A stretch of 15,365 bases of DNA from Spirochaetae bacterium HGW-Spirochaetae-7 (lineage in GTDB: Bacteria > Spirochaetota > Spirochaetia > Treponematales > UBA12059). Each line of letters starts with the position of its first letter. Position 1 is the stretch's first letter. Shown piece by piece: positions 6,497 to 11,693 of the stretch. The stretch is taken from positions 1-15,365 of the forward strand of contig PGXR01000135.1 in NCBI GenBank assembly GCA_002839245.1, written 5' to 3'. A model generated the notes under the pieces. It did not search any database and was not told the DNA's origin. It was given only the letters and a program-made list of their open reading frames with translations. Both the position numbers and the translations under genes were made by a program.

Positions 6497-7234
6497 CTAA
6501 TTGAGGGGGTCGGCAGCGCCGGGAGCCGTCGCAACAGTGTTTGCCTTCGGGCGCCTGGCCACGACCTGGGCCTCGAAAAGCGCTTCGAGCCTTTCGCGGT
6601 ATCCGGTGATGCGGTAGATGTAATCGAGCGTGCGCCTGGGCGTGCCGCCCGTGCTGACGCGTCCCAGCCCGGCGTTGTACATGGCGAGCGCGGCGACTTC
6701 GTTGCCGCCGTTCTTGAGGCAGAATGCGAGGTGGTCGATGCCGTTCCGGACGTTCGTGTCAATGTCGTAGAATTCATCCAGCGACAGCGAAGGGAACGAA
6801 AGCGAATTGAGCTGGAATAGTCCCCGGTCGATCGACTTCGAATTGTGGTTGTATGCCTTGGGGTTGAAGCTGCTCTCCTCGTACACCAGGGCGAACGCGA
6901 GGGATGTGGAAACGCCCCGTTCCGTCGACTCGTCGAGGATCGCCCTTGCGACCTCGTAGTCGCCGGTCAGGCCCTCGAAGAACGCGACCACGAGAGCGCG
7001 GGTATCGGGATTCCGGTACAATGCCGAGACGTGGTCGACCGTGGCCGTTGACTCCATGGCCGACCTGAAATCCCCCGAGCCGAGGCTGCTCAACGTCATG
7101 AAATCCGACGAAACGTACGCTTCGAGCTCGTCCGGGGACTGTAGCGACCATGATCCGTATACGCTGAGCGTCAAGACCAATACCGAAAAAATGAAGAAGG
7201 AGACTGAAACGCTGGGGCCTGTTCTTGATTCCAT
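6497..7234 (-). CDS. Membrane-anchored lytic transglycosylase (SLT family)
   Basis: The 245-residue protein has an uncleaved-looking N-terminal hydrophobic segment (about 11-30), a linker, and an SLT/Slt70-type lysozyme fold at about 108-215. The catalytic Glu is E120 in FALVYEESSFNP. Supporting motifs are SIDRGLFQLNS (normally GLMQ), the AALAMYNAGLGRV segment and GGTPRRTLDYIYRI near the end. It would cleave the glycan strands of murein with 1,6-anhydro product formation from the periplasmic face. The C-terminal 25 residues are low-complexity (ARRPKANTVATAPGAADPLN). The ATG at 7234 has no close Shine-Dalgarno sequence; an AGGAG is 12 bases away. A plausible promoter lies at 7311-7338 on the minus strand. 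Confidence 0.9.
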   Translation of the reverse strand: MESRTGPSVSVSFFIFSVLVLTLSVYGSWSLQSPDELEAYVSSDFMTLSSLGSGDFRSAMESTATVDHVSALYRNPDTRALVVAFFEGLTGDYEVARAILDESTERGVSTSLAFALVYEESSFNPKAYNHNSKSIDRGLFQLNSLSFPSLSLDEFYDIDTNVRNGIDHLAFCLKNGGNEVAALAMYNAGLGRVSTGGTPRRTLDYIYRITGYRERLEALFEAQVVARRPKANTVATAPGAADPLN

Positions 7235-7288
7235 GCAGTGAATATGCTCCTGTCCGTTATTTTGCTCGCTCCGGCGGGGACTGTCCCG

Positions 7289-7339
7289 CTTGACTCGAGA
7301 AGCAAACTATATATTACTGTTTTTCGCTTTTGAGTCAAG
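7289..7339. repeat. Inverted repeat CTTGACTC/GAGTCAAG around the transglycosylase promoter
   Basis: Perfect 8-base arms at 7289-7296 and 7332-7339 are separated by 35 AT-rich bases. The next inner bases also nearly match (AGAAGC against GCTTTT). Each arm contains TTGACT, so each reads as a -35 box. It could be a regulator site or a coincidence of two -35-like boxes. Confidence 0.45.
7311..7338 (-). promoter_or_regulatory. Candidate sigma70 promoter for the lytic transglycosylase gene
   Basis: On the minus strand TTGACT (7338-7333), a 16-base spacer and TAATAT (7316-7311) form a good sigma70 promoter, with expected initiation near 7304. This gives a leader of about 70 bases that contains a GCGGGGAC/GTCCCGC near-palindrome at 7274-7289. 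It implies separate transcription from the receptor gene upstream. Confidence 0.6.
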
Positions 7340-7376
7340 TAGTAGACAGAATCGATAGGAAATGCCCGGAATCATG

Positions 7377-8519
7377 CTAGGAAGCGACTGGCTTGTCATG
7401 GGCCTTCGTCGAGTCGAACGCCGCGGCTATCGCGCAACGGGTAAGTTCCTCGACCCTGCGGGCCGCGCTCTCCGCGTCGATCCGGCGCTTGTCCTCCTCT
7501 AGCCTCGACCGTGCCTCAAGGTCGAGGCGAAGCCTGGCGTTGGCGGCGGTCAGTGCCTCTATCCTGGCATCCTGCTCGGCGATCGTCCTCCTCAGTTCCG
7601 AGCAGGCCGTGCCGGCTATCGACTGCTCCCGCACCTTGATGACGACGACGAGGGCGACCAGCAGGGCTGCTCCCGCCATCGCAAGGCCGAAGGTGCGCCA
7701 CCAGGTGGACCGCTTCGTCTCGAGCGCCAGCGACACGCCCATCCACTTGCGGTTTATGGTGTCGAGCGTTCCCGTCTCCCTCGCCCTTCGTATGCCCGTG
7801 TCGAGCACTGAAAGAAGTATCGCGTTGCCGGTGGCTACCGCCATGCAGTCCTGCCCGACGTACAGCGGGCTGGACGTCTTCTTGATCCTGTCTGACAGGC
7901 GATCGTCGTAGATGTGGTACAGCACTATCTGCTCGTCGCCTACCATCGCGTCGGCCTCGCCGGATGCGACGAGCGCGAGGGCGGACCTGAAGTCGTCGGT
8001 GTAGACGAAGCGCACGTCCAGGCCGGCTCCGGTCAGGTACTCGATGGCATAGTCGCCCCTCTGGACGGCGACGCGCTTTCCGTCCAGGTCGGACGACATC
8101 CCGATGTCGGTCCGTTCGCTTCGTACGAAGATCGAGGCGGGTACCTCGAACACCTCGGCGCTGAAGTCGTAGCGTCGCGCCCGTACCTCGCTTCTGAATA
8201 TGCCCGTCAGGGCGTCGGCGATTCCGCTGTTTACCGCTTCTTGGGCCGCCTCGAAAGTCATCGGCTTGAACACGGCGGTGAATCCGAACTCCGTAGCGAT
8301 CCAGCGTATCAGCTCGGGCGACATGCCGGTATACTCGCCCGAGCGTCTGTCGACGAACTCGAACGGCGGATAGGCAAGCTGCCCGGCGAACACGATCTCC
8401 CTTCTTTCGGCGAGCCAGGCCCTGGCGCCCGAGGAAAGCCCGTCTTCCGCGCTTGCCGGCAACGCGGGCGACGTGATGGCGAGCGCCAGCAGCGCCGCCT
8501 TCAGGAACTTGTTTTTCAT
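7377..8519 (-). CDS. Membrane-anchored solute-binding receptor (SBP_bac_3 type) with cytoplasmic coiled coil
   Basis: The 380-residue protein has a signal peptide (1-24, cleavage expected after PASA). A periplasmic amino-acid-binding-type domain follows (about 38-262, with AYPPFEFVDRRSGEYTGM, GIADALTGI and VAVQRGDYAIEYL). Then come one membrane helix (about 274-294) and a charged heptad-like helix (about 299-362) that ends the chain. The binding domain resembles input domains of BvgS-type kinases and receptor cyclases, but no kinase, cyclase or methyl-accepting domain follows the helix. The stop at 7377 is followed by 142 non-coding bases with no continuation in another frame. It is neither a free transporter subunit nor a full sensor; a partner protein may read the coiled coil. 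The ATG at 8519 has no visible Shine-Dalgarno sequence. Confidence 0.88.
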   Translation of the reverse strand: MKNKFLKAALLALAITSPALPASAEDGLSSGARAWLAERREIVFAGQLAYPPFEFVDRRSGEYTGMSPELIRWIATEFGFTAVFKPMTFEAAQEAVNSGIADALTGIFRSEVRARRYDFSAEVFEVPASIFVRSERTDIGMSSDLDGKRVAVQRGDYAIEYLTGAGLDVRFVYTDDFRSALALVASGEADAMVGDEQIVLYHIYDDRLSDRIKKTSSPLYVGQDCMAVATGNAILLSVLDTGIRRARETGTLDTINRKWMGVSLALETKRSTWWRTFGLAMAGAALLVALVVVIKVREQSIAGTACSELRRTIAEQDARIEALTAANARLRLDLEARSRLEEDKRRIDAESAARRVEELTRCAIAAAFDSTKAHDKPVAS

Positions 8520-8536
8520 GGAGATAAGTATATTAT
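8509..8536 (+). promoter_or_regulatory. Candidate promoter for the HD-gene/ffh transcript
   Basis: TTGTTT (8509-8514), a 16-base spacer and TATTAT (8531-8536) precede the plus-strand genes. The -35 box lies inside the first codons of the divergent receptor gene. Confidence 0.4.
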
Positions 8537-8543
8537 GTCACCA

Positions 8544-8574
8544 CGCAATTGCGCTACGGGTCCGAAGCCGGACC
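8544..8574 (+). other. Palindrome and short hairpin in the leader of the HD gene
   Basis: CGCAATTGCG (8544-8553) is a perfect 10-base palindrome. GGTCCG-AAGC-CGGACC (8559-8574) would form a 6-pair hairpin just before the GAGGAG ribosome binding site at 8580-8585. No T-run follows, so it is not a terminator. A regulatory role is only possible, not shown. Confidence 0.3.
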
Positions 8575-8591
8575 ATACCGAGGAGTCAAGC

Positions 8592-9120
8592 ATGCACGAT
8601 AGGGAAGCCGCGCTGTCGCTATGGCGGGAGTACAACGACGAAGATTCTCTGTTCCGCCACGCGCTGGCGGTCGAGGCGGCAATACTGGGCTCTGGTCGGC
8701 CTCCTCCACGATATCGACTACCAGCGCCATCCTGACGAGCACCTCAAGCACGCCAGGACGATGCTGTCGGCCGCCGGATGGCCCGAAGACTTCATCCGAG
8801 CGGTCGAGAGCCATGGATGGGGCCTCTGTTCGGAGGTCGAACCCCTGCTGAAGATGGAGAAAGTCCTGTACGCGGTAGACGAGCTGACCGGCTTTGTCGC
8901 GGCCTGCGCGTATGTCAGGCCCAGTCGCAGCGTCCTCGACATGGAAACAAAGTCCGTCAGGAAGAAGTGGAAGAGTGCGGGTTTCGCAGCCGGCGTCAGC
9001 CGCGACGTCATAGAAAAAGGCGCCGCGATGCTCGGTGTGGAGCTGGACGATCTGATAGCCGAAACGATCATGGCGCTGCGCGACGTCGCGGAGGCAGTCG
9101 GCCTCAAGGGTACCCTCTGA
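8592..9120 (+). pseudogene. HD-domain phosphohydrolase gene, broken by an internal deletion and frameshift
   Basis: The gene begins at the ATG at 8592, with GAGGAG 6 bases upstream. It reads MHDREAALSLWREYNDEDSL then FRHALAVEAA in one frame. At about 8680 the family sequence moves to another frame and continues as QYWALVGLLHDIDYQRHPDEH to the TGA at 9118-9120. HD-superfamily features are split between the frames: the first His in FRHALAVE, then LLHDID, ESHGW and AVDELTGF. Intact relatives carry about 13-16 more residues between AVEAA and the YWALVGLLHD segment, so about 40-47 bases appear deleted with a change of frame. As read, the first frame runs to a stop at about 8735 and lacks the HD pair. 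It may be a true pseudogene or an assembly or sequencing error. The TGA overlaps the ffh start (TGATG). Confidence 0.8.
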
Positions 9121-10445
9121 TGCTTGAGAAACTGGCGCAGACCTTCGGCGACATAGTCAGGACCGTCGGCGGCAAGTCGACGATAAGCGAGAAGAACGTC
9201 GAGGAAGCGGTCGACCGCATCAAGATGGCGCTGCTCGAGGCCGACGTCAACCTCCGCGTCGTCCGCCGTTTCGTCAACGCGACCATAGAGGAAGCCAAGG
9301 GCGAAAAGGTGCTCCGCGCGGTCGATCCGGGCCAGCAGTTCGTCAAGATAGTCTATGACCGCATGGTGGCGCTGCTGGGCGACACGAGGCAGGACCTCGC
9401 GCTCAAGGGCCCCGATACCGTGAGCGTCATCCTTCTCCTGGGGCTGCAGGGTTCAGGCAAGACGACGAGCGCGGCCAAGCTGGCCCTGCACCTCAAGGGA
9501 AAGGGCCGCCGCGTGTTGCTTGCAGCCTGCGACCTCGTCAGGCCGGCGGCCGCCGAGCAGCTGGCGGTGCTGGGCTCGCAGGTAGGCGTCGAGGTGTTCC
9601 GCGGCGAGGGGACGGACCCCCTGACGATCGCCAGGGCGGCGCTTGCAAGGGCGAAGAAGGAACTTTTCGACACGGTCATCGTCGACACGACCGGCCGGAT
9701 GCAGGTCGACGAGGCGATGATGGACGAGCTCGTCCGCATGCGCGACCTCGTGAAACCCGACGAGGCGCTTCTCGTCGCGGACGCGATGACCGGGCAGAGC
9801 GCCGTAGACATCGCCAAGGCCTTCGACGAGCGCATCGGCATCACGGGTGTCATACTGTCCAAGTTCGATTCCGACACCCGCGGCGGCGCGGCCCTCTCGC
9901 TCAAGTCGGTGACCGGCAAGCCCATCAAGTTCGTCGGCGTCTCCGAGCGCCCCGAAGGTCTCGAGCCTTTCTACCCGGACCGGGTCGCCAGCCGCATATT
10001 GGGCATGGGCGACGTCGTGTCGCTCGTCGAGAAGGCCCAGGCCACCATCGACAAGGGCGAGGCCGAGGCCCTCGAGAGGAAGATGGCCGACGAGTCGTTC
10101 TCGCTGCAGGACTACCTGGACCAGATCAGGCGCGTGAGGAAGATGGGTTCGCTGAAGAGCATCGTCGACATGATGCCGGGGCTTGCCGGCCAGGTGAGCG
10201 AGGAGCAGTTCGATGAACGGGACATGAGGCGCGAGGAGGCCATCCTCCTGTCGATGACCAGGAAGGAGCGCGTCAACCACCTGATAATCGGGCCTACGAG
10301 GCGCTCGAGGATAGCGCGCGGATCGGGTACGTCGGTAGCCGAGGTCGGCAGGCTCCTGAAGAAATTCGAGAAATCTCGCCTGATGATGAAAAAGGTAGTC
10401 AAGAACAAGAAGATGGCCGAGAAATTCATGGGCGGCGCGCGTTAG
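9120..10445 (+). CDS. ffh: Signal recognition particle protein Ffh
   Basis: Ffh is the SRP54-type GTPase that binds signal sequences and SRP RNA and brings ribosomes to FtsY at the membrane. The 441-residue protein has an N domain (1-95), a G domain with GLQGSGKTT (108-116), DLVRPAAAEQL (about 138-148), DTTGR (189-193; usually DTAGR), SKFD (247-250; usually TKLD) and DTRGGAALS. A methionine-rich M domain follows (about 320-441) with SLQDYLDQIRRVRKMG, SMTRKERVNHLIIG and the RNA-binding RRSRIARGSGTSV stretch. The start is the ATG at 9120, overlapping the stop of the HD gene by one base, so translation may be coupled to that broken gene. No SRP RNA gene is recognised in the window. Confidence 0.97.
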   Translation: MLEKLAQTFGDIVRTVGGKSTISEKNVEEAVDRIKMALLEADVNLRVVRRFVNATIEEAKGEKVLRAVDPGQQFVKIVYDRMVALLGDTRQDLALKGPDTVSVILLLGLQGSGKTTSAAKLALHLKGKGRRVLLAACDLVRPAAAEQLAVLGSQVGVEVFRGEGTDPLTIARAALARAKKELFDTVIVDTTGRMQVDEAMMDELVRMRDLVKPDEALLVADAMTGQSAVDIAKAFDERIGITGVILSKFDSDTRGGAALSLKSVTGKPIKFVGVSERPEGLEPFYPDRVASRILGMGDVVSLVEKAQATIDKGEAEALERKMADESFSLQDYLDQIRRVRKMGSLKSIVDMMPGLAGQVSEEQFDERDMRREEAILLSMTRKERVNHLIIGPTRRSRIARGSGTSVAEVGRLLKKFEKSRLMMKKVVKNKKMAEKFMGGAR

Positions 10446-10452
10446 CCGCCGT

Positions 10453-10468
10453 GGCCTGCGAGGCCTTT
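10453..10468 (+). terminator. Weak hairpin after ffh
   Basis: GGCCT-GCG-AGGCC (10453-10465) forms a perfect 5-pair stem directly after ffh, followed by only TTT. The T-run overlaps the -35 box of the next promoter. It may be a weak terminator or attenuator. Confidence 0.3.
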
Positions 10469-10495
10469 ACACAATCCGGCGCTTCGAGATATACT
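10466..10495 (+). promoter_or_regulatory. Candidate sigma70 promoter for rpmB
   Basis: TTTACA (10466-10471), an 18-base spacer and TATACT (10490-10495) precede rpmB by about 70 bases, with expected initiation near 10502. It would let L28 be made independently of ffh. Confidence 0.55.
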
Positions 10496-10566
10496 CCCTC
10501 CGCTTCCATGGGCCCTCGTTCCGTGGCCAAGCCCTGAGACAGCACCACTGAAACGGAGAACACGAT

Positions 10567-10758
10567 ATGTCTAGACAATGCGATATCTGCGGCAAGGGTA
10601 CGATCACCGGAAACACGGTCAGCAAGTCCAAGAACAGGGTCCGCAGGGTCTGGCGTCCAAACATCCAGTCGGTCAGGACCATGATCGGCGGCACCGTCCT
10701 GGCGCTCAAAGTCTGCACCAGGTGCCTGAAAGCCAACAAGATCGTCAAGTACGTCTGA
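10567..10758 (+). CDS. rpmB: 50S ribosomal protein L28 (bL28), zinc-binding form
   Basis: The 63-residue protein is a full-length L28 of the large ribosomal subunit. It has two cysteine pairs, CDIC (C5, C8) and CTRC (C50, C53), which form a zinc ribbon. The core GNTVSKSKNRVRRVWRPNIQ is typical of the family. GGAG at 10555-10558, 8 bases before the ATG, supports the start. A promoter-like sequence lies upstream and a hairpin terminator follows, so it appears to be its own transcription unit. Some bacteria also keep a cysteine-free L28 paralogue for zinc shortage; none is visible here. Confidence 0.96.
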   Translation: MSRQCDICGKGTITGNTVSKSKNRVRRVWRPNIQSVRTMIGGTVLALKVCTRCLKANKIVKYV

Positions 10759-10784
10759 GCAAGGCGTCCTGCGGTTCATAAAGC

Positions 10785-10816
10785 GGCCGTCCACGATGGG
10801 CGGCCCGCATTATTTT
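10785..10816 (+). terminator. Rho-independent terminator after rpmB
   Basis: GGCCGTCC (10785-10792) pairs with GGGCGGCC (10798-10805) across a 5-base loop with one G-U pair. The T-rich tract CGCATTATTTTA follows. Confidence 0.7.
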
Positions 10817-10869
10817 AAAGATGTTCCGCCGCGTCGGGCCTTTTGGCGACCGCTTTGACGTTTCTCCCC

Positions 10870-10898
10870 TTGCGGACTTCCGGCTCATGGACTATAAA
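10870..10898 (+). promoter_or_regulatory. Candidate sigma70 promoter for cheY
   Basis: TTGCGG (10870-10875), a 17-base spacer and TATAAA (10893-10898) lie about 70 bases before the cheY start. Between the rpmB terminator and cheY (10817-10966) I see no other gene. Confidence 0.45.
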
Positions 10899-10966
10899 TT
10901 CTACCGATGCCCCCGGCTTTGCGATGAACCGTCATCCGGCGAGGACCTTAAGGAGCGTAGACGACC

Positions 10967-11404
10967 ATGATCGCCAAGAGTGACATGCCCAACCTCAATG
11001 ACAAGAGACCCGAGGGCCTCAAGCCCGAAGGCACCCCGTACCGCGTCCTCATCGTCGACGATTCGATGTTCATCGCCAAGCAGCTCGGCCAGATCCTGAC
11101 TTCCGAGGGTTTCGACGTGGTCGGGACCGCGTCCGACGGCCTTGCCGGCTTCGAGAGGTACAAGGAGCTCGCGCCGACGGTCGACCTCGTGACTATGGAC
11201 ATCACGATGCCCAAGATGGATGGCGTGACGGCCCTCGAGAAGATCCTCGAGTACGACAAGACCGCCGCGGTGGTCATGGTCAGCGCGCTGGGCAAGGAAG
11301 ACGTCGTCAAGAAGTGCCTGCTCCTCGGCGCCAAGAGCTACATCGTCAAGCCGCTGGACAGGAAAAAAGTACTGGAACGCATCCTGTCAATACTCAGGCA
11401 TTGA
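10967..11404 (+). CDS. cheY: CheY-like single-domain response regulator
   Basis: The 145-residue receiver domain has the acidic pair D31/D32 (LIVDDSMFIAKQL), phosphoacceptor D78 (VTMDITMPKMDG), switch Ser 106 (MVSALGK) and the conserved K128 (YIVKPLD). There is no output domain. The sequence closely resembles the chemotaxis CheY of treponemes as I remember it, with a 24-residue N-terminal extension before the first strand. In those organisms phospho-CheY controls periplasmic flagellar motors. The start at 10967 has AAGGAG about 11 bases upstream; the ATG at 10985 is an alternative. No cheA, cheW or cheX lies nearby, so it may be the chemotaxis CheY moved away from its operon or a paralogue. 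It could also serve orphan kinases. Confidence 0.88.
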   Translation: MIAKSDMPNLNDKRPEGLKPEGTPYRVLIVDDSMFIAKQLGQILTSEGFDVVGTASDGLAGFERYKELAPTVDLVTMDITMPKMDGVTALEKILEYDKTAAVVMVSALGKEDVVKKCLLLGAKSYIVKPLDRKKVLERILSILRH

Positions 11405-11429
11405 CGATCCGGCGCTCGCCGTGCATAAT
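11401..11429 (+). promoter_or_regulatory. Candidate sigma70 promoter overlapping the cheY stop codon
   Basis: TTGACG (11401-11406), a 17-base spacer and CATAAT (11424-11429) form one of the best promoters in the window. The cheY stop TGA (11402-11404) lies within the -35 box. It would drive the small basic protein gene with a leader of about 75 bases. Confidence 0.6.
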
Positions 11430-11509
11430 GCCTTGAGCCTCTTCGTAAGCTAAGCGTACCTGCCTGACGGCTTTCCGGCCCGATGGTCTGGTCCATAAGG
11501 AGATCAATC

Positions 11510-11602
11510 GTGCCCTGCGGAAGAAAACGCAAGCTCAAGAAGATAGCCACTCACAAGCGGAAGAAGAAGAAGAGAAAGAATCGGCATAAGACCCGCAAGT
11601 GA
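11510..11602 (+). CDS. Tiny basic ribosomal protein, AURKAIP1/COX24 (mS38/bS22-like) family
   Basis: A 30-residue protein starts at GTG 11510 and ends at TGA 11600-11602. It begins PCGRKRKLKKIATHKRK and ends KNRHKTRK; more than half of the residues are Lys or Arg. This matches small bacterial AURKAIP1/COX24-domain proteins, related to mitochondrial mS38 and mycobacterial bS22, which lie in the small ribosomal subunit near the decoding centre. The start is strongly supported by AAGGAG at 11497-11502, 7 bases upstream. A promoter lies at the end of cheY and a strong terminator 20 bases after the stop, so this is a compact single-gene unit. It is easily missed by gene callers because of its length and GTG start. 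Confidence 0.85.
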   Translation: MPCGRKRKLKKIATHKRKKKKRKNRHKTRK

Positions 11603-11622
11603 CCGTGTGCTATCGCATCGGG

Positions 11623-11656
11623 AACGGCCGCGGCCCCAGGGCTTCGGCCGTTTTTT
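11623..11656 (+). terminator. Strong rho-independent terminator
   Basis: AACGGCCG (11623-11630) pairs perfectly with CGGCCGTT (11645-11652), with an inner GCCC/GGGC stem, followed by six Ts and ATT. It ends the small basic protein transcript. Confidence 0.88.
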
Positions 11657-11657
11657 A

Positions 11658-11686
11658 TTGCCCTTATCGTTCTATCCACTTAGAAT
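11658..11686 (+). promoter_or_regulatory. Candidate promoter placing transcription start at the ATG (leaderless)
   Basis: TTGCCC (11658-11663), a 17-base spacer and TAGAAT (11681-11686) end only 7 bases before the ATG at 11694. No Shine-Dalgarno sequence precedes that ATG. Transcription would start at or next to the A of the start codon. The -35 box directly follows the terminator T-run. Confidence 0.5.
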
Positions 11687-11693
11687 AGTTGAC

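Noticed and set aside
8517..8545. Leaderless start for the receptor gene from a TAATAT box
   Set aside because: A -10-like box sits about 10 bases before the ATG on the minus strand and no Shine-Dalgarno sequence is seen, but no acceptable -35 box is present, so the case is too weak to list.
7914..8735. A 273-codon plus-strand open frame
   Set aside because: Most of it is antisense to the receptor gene. Only the last part from 8592 is real, as the first half of the broken HD gene.
10446..10566. Possible SRP RNA (4.5S/scRNA) next to ffh
   Set aside because: The conserved GGAA/GCAG-type SRP RNA hairpin is not present. The region reads as a hairpin, a promoter and the rpmB leader.
10893..10920. 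Flagellar sigma28-like promoter before cheY (TAAA and CCGAT seen)
   Set aside because: The two boxes are in the wrong order and spacing for the sigma28 consensus. A sigma70-like TTGCGG-17-TATAAA fits better.
11555..11580. AAG triplet repeat as a microsatellite
   Set aside because: It is the lysine run of the small ribosomal protein gene, with mixed Lys and Arg codons and good gene signals on both sides.
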